From contig OY723248.1 in assembly GCA_963210315.1 (NCBI GenBank), positions 326,727-390,726 of the forward strand: DNA of 64,000 nt. Direction: 5' to 3'. Under the pieces are notes generated by a model that saw only the letters and a program-made list of their open reading frames with translations, did not search any database and had not been told where the DNA came from. Shown here in pieces: positions 1 to 8,996 of this stretch (position 1 is the stretch's first letter; every line of letters starts with the position of its first letter). Origin of the DNA: Rhynchopus euleeides (lineage: Eukaryota; Euglenozoa; Diplonemea; Diplonemida; Diplonemidae). The position numbers and the translations under genes were made by a program.

Positions 1-601
1 GCGTGCCGGCTGGCTCCCCTCGTAGCAGATCGAGAACCCGGCGTTCTCACCAGACCCCGCAGGGCTCTCCAGGTACAGCATGTTCGCCACCTTGTTCCAC
101 GCGAAGTCGTTGACGTACGTCGCCGACCCGTTCGTCTGGAAGTACCCCATCTCCGTGAAGGCGCCGTACAGCGACGACCCACCCGGCCCGCCCTGGTGCC
201 ACGTCGCCACAGGTGCCTTGGCCGCGTTCGTCTGCGCCTCGTGGAACTCGTAGTGGATGTCCAGCTTGTCGTACCCGGCAATGGGGCCCTGCACAGTCAG
301 GTACCCGGAGTACACCTTGAACGGCGCCTTCTCGAACCCAGGCAGCTGCTCCACCAGGTCAGCCGCAGGGGCGGCCATCGCGCTGTGATTGTGTTGTGTT
401 GCGAGTTGTTGAGTTGAGTTGAGCGAACCAAAGACACACACCCACACGTTCATATGTTTGTGTTGCTGGAGGGCACCAAGTGGACACCGATGCCAACACC
501 ACTGTGTGACACACCCACACCACACGCAATGACACACAACAAGCACAACAAGCACATGCATACCAGGCCACCAGGCCCGCAACCGCGGCAACACGACGCA
601 T
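1..601 (-). CDS. Serine carboxypeptidase (peptidase S10), N-terminal part, cut by window edge
   Basis: Secreted or lysosomal-type serine exopeptidase that removes C-terminal residues. I assembled it from two exons, 601-564 and 382-1, giving 140 residues before the window edge. Exon 1 encodes a signal peptide (MRRVAAVAGLVAC). The intron has donor GTATGC and acceptor CACAG, and the reading frame is kept (phase 2). The mature start resembles S10 enzymes (LPGF, then VYSGYLTV). The family oxyanion-hole motif WHQGGPGGSS is present, followed by NMLYLESPAGSG, the usual 'lyiEsPaGvG' block. The catalytic Ser, Asp and His would lie beyond position 1 and cannot be checked. An unspliced start at 378 or 453 would give no clear signal peptide, so the spliced model is preferred. 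Family assignment is confident; the first exon is inferred. Confidence 0.85.
383..563 (-). other. Intron of the S10 carboxypeptidase gene (181 nt)
   Basis: Read on the minus strand it starts GTATGC and ends CACAG. It separates the signal-peptide exon from the mature-protein exon and preserves frame. It is rich in CA/GT dinucleotides. Confidence 0.65.
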
Positions 602-1139
602 TGTTCCTCTTCTCTGCAAGTCACCTGCAAGGAATGTGTGTCCGCCTGCACAAACCAAGCCCCTCCCAACCCACAGCAAACCTGCGAAGCACCACACACG
701 GGGCGGGCTCGGTGGGGCACCGACAAGGGTGATGTGCACTGGGCAGGAGGGGGGGCGGGCGGCATGGGGCACCTCCCCGCAACACCTAATGGTCTTGCCG
801 CCCTGGAGACCGCACACCGAAGCAGCACACATGAAGTCTTCTCCGTATCGTCCCCTCCACCCGCACCACGGAAAGCCCACCTCATGCTGAACCTGACGCA
901 AAATGTTTTCGCGGCAGGGCCGAAGCTTGGGCCTCCTGGGCAGTCCACCCCGAGACGAAGTCGAACAGTGGATTCAAGGCAAACATGGAAGTGTGGTGGG
1001 GCGGCAGTTGGCATAGACCCCTGAGCACGGCGAACGTTCGGCAGAGGAGGCGTTTGGAACTGTGGAGGCAGATCCCGAGCGACAAATCACCCAGTCCTGC
1101 CGATGAGCCCCGTCCACCCCATCAGGTCTGGGCAGTCCC
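602..1139. other. Intergenic, upstream of the carboxypeptidase
   Basis: CA-rich immediately upstream of the start at 601, with AG dinucleotides that could accept a leader. Beyond about 680 I see no gene, only short overlapping frames without recognisable motifs. Confidence 0.4.
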
Positions 1140-1160
1140 ACACGGTGGACTCCAGCGGCC

Positions 1161-1266
1161 CTAGCGGGAGTCTGGGAGCGGGAGTCTGAGCGGGTGTCAA
1201 AGACTCCCGCTAGCGGGAGTCTATACTCCCGCTAGGGGGAGTCTGACTCCCCCTAGCGGGAGTCTT
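1161..1266. repeat. Array of CGCTAGCGGGAGTC palindromes (left flank of ORF 1456-2595)
   Basis: About seven head-to-head copies of GACTCCCGCTAG and its complement. ACTCCCGCTAGCGGGAGT is a perfect 18-bp palindrome. The block TCTATACTCCCGCTAG followed by ACTCCCCCTAG recurs at 2614-2652 on the other side of the ORF. Confidence 0.85.
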
Positions 1267-1455
1267 TTCACCTATTTTCATCCATTTTTCCCATGATATA
1301 GTTACAGTCTACTGGCGTGGGGGGTAAAATCATGGTGGAAGAGGGATGGGGAGGGGCTTGTTTTGCTTCTGTCAGTTTCCCCGGACTCTGGACTACCTAC
1401 CTATCCTCCTGGTAGCGGCTGCACCTGCGGAGGTGAGCGGTTAGAATTTGAGGTG

Positions 1456-2595
1456 TCAAAGTGCGGCCATCGCCTGTCGTAGTTGTGTTACACCTTGGGC
1501 AAGACAAGCCATCCTGCAGGCCTCATCTTCTTCGTCAGAACTGTCATCCCCCTCCTGCTGTGCGCGTTGGTCAAGCGTGCTCAAAGTCGCCTCGGATGAC
1601 ACGAATGGTGTGAAAGTCGCCCCCAGCGGGATTGGCATTTTGCACAAGCAGAGCGATAATTTGCGGTGTCCTTCGGGGAACCGGAACAGGAAGTAGGGCG
1701 CGCTGATGGGTTCAACGAAGTCCTGTGTGTTGCAGTGCACAAACCCCTTCTGCAGCTGTGTCAACTGTGTGCAAAGAACATACACAGCCAATCTATGAGC
1801 GTGTCGGGTGTGCAGACACGGACACAGGATGACTTCTCTATACCCGAGGATCCCGTCCTGCGACAGGTGCGCAACCTTCCAAGGCATGCCCGATGCGCGC
1901 CGCTTCTCTTCTGCCATCGCAAGATCTCTCTCGTAAGTTGCGGAGCTGGCGATTGTAACGGCATCTTTCTTGCGATGTCCGTTCTCTGCTTCTTCAAATT
2001 CGTCGTTGTTCTGCAGAGGCACTGCATCTTCTGGAGCCCACCAATGATGGAGACTGTGTACGTAGGCATTGCGCGTTGATCCCTTTTCGGCATGCTCCAT
2101 CAACCAGTGAAATATATGCCCTGAGATCCGAGCACGCAAGAAGGGAATCCGGGCTGACTCATCCTTGCATCCCCAGAAGCGCCAGGGGATGTCTGCATAC
2201 CGGAAATGCATGAGGTCTGCAAGGGAGACAAAGAGGTAGCGGAACAAGCCCTTGTAGGTGGTGTCCTGTGACATGGCAAGCACGACCTTCCGGAACTGAG
2301 CACCTGTCCCATTCTGCGACACATTCAGTGCAAGGTTTGTACAGGTCTTGTCAAATATTTTTTTTGTTGTCTCATCCAGTACCCTGATCAGCCGCATGGC
2401 GAGCCCCTTGCAGTCATGGAGTGCTGGGGTGACGTAGCGGGCATTGGGAAGCACACCTGCCAAGAGGGAGGGGTAGCCAGCCTCTTTCATCTCAGAGAGA
2501 GTCAGGTGCGGGTATCGATGCACCTGTTGATACCAGCGTTCTTCTGGGATGTCGCACAGTGAGCATCGGTGCCCTCGCCCCCCGCATCGCCTCAT
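1456..2595 (-). CDS. Unrecognised 379-aa ORF, possibly transposon-borne
   Basis: Open frame of 379 residues in a single exon. It begins with a Cys-rich stretch (MRRCGGRGHRCSLCDI, one CxxC). It then has LHDCKGLAMRLIRVL, a pattern reminiscent of the 'LHxxKG' helix in some transposon-encoded proteins, an HHWW motif near residue 188, Lys/Glu-rich helices, and a Ser/Asp/Glu-rich acidic tail ending in a Gln/Ala helix. No signal peptide or membrane segment. The ATG at 2595 lies 14 nt from the right-hand palindromic repeat, and related palindromes lie 3' of the stop, so the ORF appears packaged between repeats. Less GC-rich than the host genes. I do not recognise the family; a mobile-element gene is an inference from context. 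Confidence 0.5.
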   Translation of the reverse strand: MRRCGGRGHRCSLCDIPEERWYQQVHRYPHLTLSEMKEAGYPSLLAGVLPNARYVTPALHDCKGLAMRLIRVLDETTKKIFDKTCTNLALNVSQNGTGAQFRKVVLAMSQDTTYKGLFRYLFVSLADLMHFRYADIPWRFWGCKDESARIPFLRARISGHIFHWLMEHAEKGSTRNAYVHSLHHWWAPEDAVPLQNNDEFEEAENGHRKKDAVTIASSATYERDLAMAEEKRRASGMPWKVAHLSQDGILGYREVILCPCLHTRHAHRLAVYVLCTQLTQLQKGFVHCNTQDFVEPISAPYFLFRFPEGHRKLSLCLCKMPIPLGATFTPFVSSEATLSTLDQRAQQEGDDSSDEEDEACRMACLAQGVTQLRQAMAAL

Positions 2596-2610
2596 TGTTG
2601 CCCACTGCTG

Positions 2611-2667
2611 ATCTATACTCCCGCTAGCGGGAGTTGGACTCCCCCTAGTTGAGACTCCCGAAAAGGG
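2611..2667. repeat. Right-hand copy of the CTAGCGGGAGT palindromic repeat, ending at TTAA
   Basis: Contains TCTATACTCCCGCTAGCGGG, then ACTCCCCCTAG and GACTCCCGAAAAGGG, immediately followed by TTAA (2668-2671). A terminus of the form GGG|TTAA is typical of piggyBac-type elements, but the left side (CCCTAGCGGGAGTC at 1159) lacks a matching TTAA. Confidence 0.65.
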
Positions 2668-2784
2668 TTAAACCCGGTAGTGGTACCCTACCCCCGCTGG
2701 AGTCCACCGTGCAAGGCCGGATCAGCCCACGGGTGGGTTTGAGGAAGAAATCTGGGGGGGCAAATTTTGCTGCGACTTCCGGTT

Positions 2785-2994
2785 NNNNNNNNNNNNNNNN
2801 NNNNNNNNNNNNNNNNNNNNNNNNNNNNNNNNNNNNNNNNNNNNNNNNNNNNNNNNNNNNNNNNNNNNNNNNNNNNNNNNNNNNNNNNNNNNNNNNNNNN
2901 NNNNNNNNNNNNNNNNNNNNNNNNNNNNNNNNNNNNNNNNNNNNNNNNNNNNNNNNNNNNNNNNNNNNNNNNNNNNNNNNNNNNCAGTGGCACT
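2785..2994. other. Assembly gap (210 N)
   Basis: Run of N. The sequence to its right (2995 onward) is the right arm of the foldback element that is complete at 24.7-25.9 kb. The gap is therefore probably the unassembled remainder of another foldback copy. Confidence 0.98.
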
Positions 2995-3210
2995 GTCCGG
3001 TACCAAACGGTGGCACAAAATTTAGGTACCCCAATTCGGGCACCTGAGGTGCCCGGAATGGTGGAAAAGTGGGGTTCGATGGGTTTCCGGACCGATCTGG
3101 GGGGGTTTGGAGGGTTTACGGGGGCTTTGGGGCCTCTGCGCCGGTTTTTTGAAAAATCGTGTTTGTCCACGTAAAAGGGTGGCATTTGACCCCCCCTAGG
3201 GGGGGGGGGA
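2995..3210 (+). mobile_element. Partial foldback element (right arm)
   Basis: Essentially identical to 25651-25870: starts CAGTGGCACTGTCCGG, contains the palindrome CGGGCACCTGAGGTGCCCG, and ends in GACCCCCCCTAGGGGGG. The left arm and centre are missing in the gap. Confidence 0.85.
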
Positions 3211-3248
3211 GCAGGGGCTGGGGTAATTTTCTGGGGGGTCGTGAACGT

Positions 3249-3249
<1 letters not shown>

Positions 3250-3286
<37 letters not shown>
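3250..3286 (+). repeat. 37-nt poly-G run
   Basis: Uninterrupted G from 3250 to 3286, next to a G-rich foldback end. A length this great may be partly a sequencing or assembly estimate. Confidence 0.9.
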
Positions 3287-3529
3287 CTGGCGTGCAGGGT
3301 GCAGGCAGCGCGCGCAAATGCGACCTGTTTCCGGGTGCCCGCGCGCTCCCGGCGACCGTGCACCCTGGGTGCACGGGTTTGGGCTGAATCTGGGTGACGT
3401 ACGAGTAGGGCTCCCACCCTAAAAATGGGCTATCTGCAGTCACTCCAGGGACCTGACATCACCTGAAAGTGACCCAAAAGTGCGGAAGCTTCGACTCGCG
3501 GAATCGCGATTGACCCCTTCCATTGCACT

Positions 3530-4560
3530 CTTTGGGCTCTGTGCGGATCGTAGTGGGGTCACACTGTGGGTCTAGGTGCCAAGCTTCACCCATGAAATGT
3601 AGATCTAGTTCAGGGGCTGGTCATAGGAGACTGTGATGGGAGGCCGAGAGTCAGCCAGCCCACCCACCCAGCGGGACCCCCTCCTCGGGTGTTCCGAAAC
3701 CCCGTTCTTTTGAATATTTGGAATCTGTGCGCATCGTAGTGGGGTCACTTTGTAGGTCTAGGTGACAAGCTTTGTCCATGAAATGTGGCTCTGGTTCAGG
3801 GGCTGGTCATGGGTGAAGGTGACTGGGAGTAACACACCATGCCACCCCACCCAGCCACCCACCCAGCGGGACCCCCTCCTCAGGTGTTCCAAAACCCCGT
3901 TCTTTTGAACGTTTGAAACTTTTGCGGATCGTAGTGGGTCATTTTATAGGTCTATGTGACAAACATCGTCCATGAAATGTGACTCTGGTTCAGGGGCTGG
4001 TCCGAAGAGAAAGTGACTGAGGTAGCCACACGGCCGAGAGGGGGGCCGAGAGTCAGCCAGCCCACCCACCCAGCGGGACCCCCTCCACGAGTGTTCCAAA
4101 ACCCCGTTCTTTTGAACGTTTGAAACTTTTGCGGATCGTAGTGGGGTCACACTGTGGGTCTAGGTGCCCAGCTTCACCCATGAAAAAGCGGTCTGGTTCA
4201 GGGGCTGGTTATGGGTGAAGGGTGACTGGGTGACACACACCATGACACCCCACCCCACCCAGCGGGACCCCCTCCTCGGGTATTCCAAAACCCCTTTCTT
4301 TTGAACGTTTGGAATTTGTGCGGATCACAGTGGGGTCACTTTGATGGTGTGTGAGCCAAGTATCACCCATGAAACACGGGTCTGGTTCAGGGACTGGTCG
4401 TGGGAGAAGGTGGCTGGGAGGCAGCCAGTCCACTACACCCCACCTACCCACCCAGCGGGACCCCCCCCTCGGATTTTCCAAAAACCCGTTCTTTTGAACG
4501 TTTGGAATCTGTGCGGATCGCGATGGGGTCATTTTGGCCATGGGGTGCCCATTTACACCT
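3530..4560. repeat. Satellite of about 195 bp, about 5.5 tandem copies
   Basis: Units begin near 3541, 3727, 3921, 4130, 4318 and 4511 with GTGCGGATCGTAGTGGGGTC or close variants. Each contains CACCCAGCGGGACCCCCTC and CCGTTCTTTTGAA. Spacing is 186-209 bp and copies are clearly diverged. Solo relatives occur at 47522-47640 and, as a short piece, at 38728-38752. Confidence 0.9.
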
Positions 4561-4790
4561 ATTACTGGGGAACATCAATTGGGTGAAAGTACCACCTCCT
4601 GACCCCCCCCCCCATCCCGAGTCGGGAGGGGGGTCGGGTAGGGGGGGTACCCCCCCCCATACCCCCCCTCGTGACCCCCCCCCCCTGGTAGGGTGCCCGA
4701 CCAGGGGGTGGGGGTCACCCAAAATTTCGAGGAAATCCTGGTGTCACCCTGAAAACCTGGGTCGCCAGCCTGACCTCAGCCCGCGGGGAG

Positions 4791-4836
4791 CCCCCCCCCC
4801 CCCCCCCCCCCCCCCCCCCCTACCCCCCCCCCCCCC
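4791..4836 (+). repeat. C30-TA-C14 homopolymer tract
   Basis: C from 4791 to 4820, then TA, then C from 4823 to 4836. It abuts the left end of the giant palindrome. Confidence 0.9.
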
Positions 4837-4847
4837 AGGCATGTCGC

Positions 4848-5543
4848 TACACGGTGGGATCTTGTAAATTATACATGTATACCTACAAGTATATACATGT
4901 ATTATACATGTATAATACTTGCATGTCAACTATTATACATGTATAATACATGTATATGCCTGAAATATACATGTAAAATACATGTATATCAAGTAAAAAT
5001 ACATGTATAATACTTGCATGTCAACTATTATACATGCATTTTTACTTGATATACATGTATTTTACATGTATATTTCAGGCATTTACATGTATTTTACATG
5101 TATAATACTTGTCATGCAAGTATTATACATGTAAAATACTTGCATGACAAGTAAAATACATGTATAATACTTGCATGACAAGTAAAATACTTGCATGCAA
5201 GTAAAATACATGTATTTTACTTGCATGCAAGCATTTTACTTGTCATGCAAGTATTTTACATGTATAATACTTGCATGACAAGTATTATACATGTAAAATA
5301 CATGTAAATGCCTGAAATATACATGTAAAATACATGTATATCAAGTAAAAATGCATGTATAATAGTTGACATGCAAGTATTATACATGTATTTTTACTTG
5401 ATATACATGTATTTTACATGTATATTTCAGGCATATACATGTATTATACATGTATAATAGTTGACATGCAAGTATTATACATGTATAATACATGTATTAT
5501 ACTTGTAGTTATACATGTAAAATTTACAAGATCCCACCGTGTA
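4848..5543. repeat. Giant AT-rich palindrome (696 bp)
   Basis: The ends are exact inverted copies (TACACGGTGGGATCTTGTAA at 4848; TTACAAGATCCCACCGTGTA at 5524-5543). Interior blocks also pair around a centre at about 5195.5, for example TTTCAGGCATTTACATG on the left with its complement on the right. The body consists of short self-complementary words (ATACATGTAT, TTGCATGCAA, TTTTACATGTA), so it is palindromic at two scales. The central ~90 bp pair imperfectly. No coding capacity. Confidence 0.93.
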
Positions 5544-5795
5544 AGCGTCGACCGTCGACCCAGTGATTTTGGGTTTCCCCCCCCATAAAAAAGCGTCGAC
5601 CCAGTGGACTGGGTTGACGCTTGGTCGAGGCTTGGAGCGTCGACCTAGTGGAACTGGGTTGCCATTCAAGCCTGGACCAAGCGTCAACCCATTTATTACA
5701 CTGGGTCGACGCTAACCTAGCGTTGGCCCGGTTACACTGGGTCGACGCTCACCAAGCGTCGACCAAGCGTCAACCCACTTTCACTGGGTCGACGT
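5544..5795. repeat. Cluster of GCGTCGACCCAGTG repeats in both orientations
   Basis: About ten copies of (A)GCGTCGACCCAGTG or its complement CTGGGTYGACGCT at irregular spacing of 10-40 bp. Most contain GTCGAC. A single relative is at 8091 (GCGTCAACCCA). Confidence 0.8.
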
Positions 5796-5814
5796 CGAAG
5801 AGAGTATGGTTTTG

Positions 5815-6046
5815 CAGGAACAGATGCTCACTACCGTGGCCTCCGGCGGCTGGGGGGCTCCGCCCCCCAGACCCCCCTGTGGCGTATGTCTCGTACTCAA
5901 GTCATTCGATTCCCACCGGGTCAGGGAATCCACCCACTCCAGTAGCCTCAGGAGGACGCAGCCAACTCACACAGAATCTGTACGCCCACAGTGAACAGAT
6001 GCTCACTACCGTGGCCTCCGGCGGCTGGGGGGCCCTGCCCCCCAGA
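5815..6046 (+). repeat. Direct repeat of a 50-bp segment (5817-5866 and 5994-6043)
   Basis: Both copies read GAACAGATGCTCACTACCGT then GGCCTCCGGCGGCTGGGGGG and ACCCCCC. An inverted copy matching 32 of 33 bases is at 48080-48112, inside another element. Confidence 0.85.
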
Positions 6047-6324
6047 CCCCCCATCTCGCGTGCCCGTCTAGTAACCAAGTCCTTGCGCTTTGACGGCCGT
6101 GACATATCAGGGGGCAGCGTCGAAATCATGGTCCCGAAAGCCATTTTTTAGTTTCCTCCGGCACCCGACGGCGCGAGCGGGAGAGGAACCACGGAAGGAA
6201 CCCAGCGCCTCACACCGTGCCCACCTCGTGGTCCACCGATGAGAAAATTTGGCAACAACACGAGCGCGCGCGAAGCGCGCGCGAGAAAAATTGACCCCTA
6301 GTGTTTTCCCCCCTGATACCCCCC

Positions 6325-8065
6325 CAGTGTTGTTAGAAACCGAGTTTTAAACATTTTAAACGTTTTAAACGTTTTAAACGTTTTAAAGTTTAAAACGCCG
6401 TTTTAAATTATTTAAAACGGGGTTTAAAACGGCAAAAAACCCTGCAAAATATAGGGGGAGACTTTTCGATTTTTTTTTCTGGAACCCAAAATTGATCGTT
6501 TTGGGCCATCTGAGGCCATCTTCGGCAAAAAAATCCAATTTTGAGGCTCCCTGGGGGTCCCAAATGGGTGAACAAATTCCCTGTGTGAAATAGCCTATTG
6601 CAGGCCTTTTGAGCATGATCAGGCAAACACAGCTGTGTGGCAGGGCTTTCTGCAAAAATTCGCCTCCTGGTGAAGTGGGCTACTTTTCACCCTCCATTCA
6701 CCCTGGCCTCAACCCGTTCCTCTGCTCACCCTGACGCAAGCTCATGCCCTCATCGTTGACAATCACCCAGAAAAGATTCAGGATGGTACAGTACAGACTC
6801 GGGTGCACGAACGATCCAACGGTGGTGCCTGTTTGACTTGCTGGTGTATGGTTGATCATTGCTTGTTACGTACATGTCGCTTTCTCAGCGCCCCCGCCTT
6901 CACCGAAACCCGATGCCCAACACGAGCGGTGTGGCGCCCGTGGTACTGACCCCTTCGGACCTTAACTCCAGCGGTAGCCGCCGGCTTTCTTCAAAGAAAC
7001 TCATCGATGACGTCCCCCCAGAGTGCAGGTTCCTGCTGCCTACCCACGATCATTAGGGTGCCGAGAGAATGGCTAGGTGATCAATAATTGTCCCAAACAC
7101 TAGCTTGGCAACAGCCAGAGCAACCCCAGGTGGGGCGCAGCCGAGTGCTGCAACCATCGTTCTGACAGCAACAACATCACCTGGCTGTCTTGTTGAACAC
7201 AGCCGTGATGAAGCTGGCTGCACTTCCTGTTTGGAGTTCATCGGGATCCGTTCTGCAAAAGTGAAAGTTGGAGGCAAAGAATACATGACGAGGATGGTTA
7301 CGCCTTTTGTAGGCTTCTCTCGATCAGAGAAGTCGGGCGTCCATAGGAGAGTAAAGGGAATACAGATATGCTCCTCTCAAAGAGGGGCAGGCCAAAGGTA
7401 GGCTCCAGGTGGCAACTGGAACTGTGCAACTTTTCCAGAAGGTGCTTCCAGGACTGTCGAAGGAGCTGGTGGAGTTCGCTGGGTCCATTGCCATCCCCAT
7501 CATGGTGATCCGGCCTTCAACCTGCGACTTTGTATCATGGATTCAGCTCAAAAGGGTGCACATCGAGTGATGCAAGATGAAGATTCGACACTCCAGAAAT
7601 ATGCTGATGTCAAACTGCATTATTCCTGAGAACAACGGAGGGGGTGTGCCAACTGATGCCGGTGCGATTGATGCAACCCTCACCACAACGTCAGTGCCAC
7701 CTATTTTCCACCAATAATGTGTCCGCTGTGACAGGAATGCAGGAATAATCACCCAGAATATGAGCTGGGGGGCCTCAGGGGGCATGGAAAAAAATTTTGG
7801 CCGAATTTTTTTTTTTGGTGTGAAAACACCACAGAAACGCCCTGTTTTAACCCCCGTTTTAAACTCCGTTTTAAATTAATTTAAAACGCGTTTTAATTTA
7901 AAACATTTAAAACATTGGGGGCCCTCGCTACCAAGTGTGACTGAGTGAGAAAAAGTGAGAAGTCAGCCATGTTTGGCTGAAAACTGACGACTCGTGACTC
8001 ACAGTGACTCGTAGCGAGGACCCCCATTTAAAACGTAAAGTTTTAAATGGGGGCTAACAACAATG
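6325..8065. mobile_element. TTTAAAC-rich TIR element (about 1.74 kb)
   Basis: Terminal inverted repeats CAGTGTTGTTAG (6325-6336) and CTAACAACAATG (8054-8065), 11 of 12 bases. Both subterminal zones are built from GTTTTAAAC/CGTTTTAAA words (6335-6445 and 7842-8045). It contains one 109-bp MITE (7917-8025) inside its right end. No transposase ORF, so it is non-autonomous or decayed. C-rich flanks prevent calling a target duplication. Confidence 0.65.
7917..8025. mobile_element. 109-bp MITE, copy 1
   Basis: GGGGGCCCTCGCTACC at one end, GTAGCGAGGACCCCC at the other, 109 bp, flanked by direct ATT (7914-7916 and 8026-8028). See the family finding. Confidence 0.88.
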
Positions 8066-8996
8066 CCCCCCCCCCCCCCAAAACAGGAGCGTCAACCCAC
8101 CAAATCTCCAAAATCGAAAAGTTAGCGACAGGCCTGCCCCCCCCCGGAGGAAATCCGTGAACTACCAAAAATCCTTACCCCAGGGCCTGGGGGGGATTCC
8201 TGCAAACCACACTCGTCTAAGGCCCGCCGATGTGGCGAGTCCGAGTTGGGTGCATTGCCTTCGAGACGTATCTTCGCTGATTTCCAGTGTGAGATGATGT
8301 GTCGCCATAATTCGCGTCCATTGTTATGTTTCTCCATTTTTTTTAAACCACGCTTTGTGTGAGAGAGCCGGAGAACGAGCAGCGGCACATCTGCAACCAA
8401 ACATGCTCTATAATATTATACACAGCCCCTGCCGTGCAAGCGATACCCTCTCTTTAGCTCCGAAGAATCCCGGCCAACCTTGGCCAGGGTGTACTTAATT
8501 ATGGCACGCTCAGGATGCAACCAGCTGTTGCTCTGGACACAATCAGGGTGCAACCAGCTCTTGCCACAGCACAGCAGCGAAATCTGACCACCAAATGCCA
8601 GCCCTCCGGAAGGTTTCTGTGGTTTCCCCCAAAGGCGAAAGTGGCGCGTGCTGGTTTTCGTGCAACGGTCTTTTTCGTGACCTCCGTTCGATGCCAGCCC
8701 GCGAATCCGCCATTGCCAACGAAAAGTGAGATGGGTGGCCTCACAAACCAATCGTAACGTCACACTTTGGCACACAGTGACACACAGAGAGGGACAAGGC
8801 CCCAAGGAGTAGAAATCACGCCCACAGGAGCCCGCAGGTTATTCGTTCTTAGCTTTTTGTTGGGGTGCGGTGATTGCTCCACACATCGCATCCTGCTCGT
8901 AGGATGGGGCTAGTGATGTGCCCACGCTTGGCGGCAACGGCGTGACACCCTCCTGCACACACAACACTCACATGGGCACAGCGCAACGGGATTGCT
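8066..8996. other. Intergenic, downstream of the MFS gene
   Basis: Poly-C tract at 8066-8079, then unique-looking sequence. Short frames at 8122-8400 and 8416-8805 have no recognisable motif and overlap each other on both strands. Confidence 0.4.

Noticed and set aside
1456..2595. Assigning the 379-aa ORF as a piggyBac transposase because of the nearby TTAA
   Set aside because: No piggyBac core motifs in the protein and no TTAA at the left boundary.
2645..3443. ORFs running through the N gap
   Set aside because: Open only because N codons are not stops; no sequence evidence.
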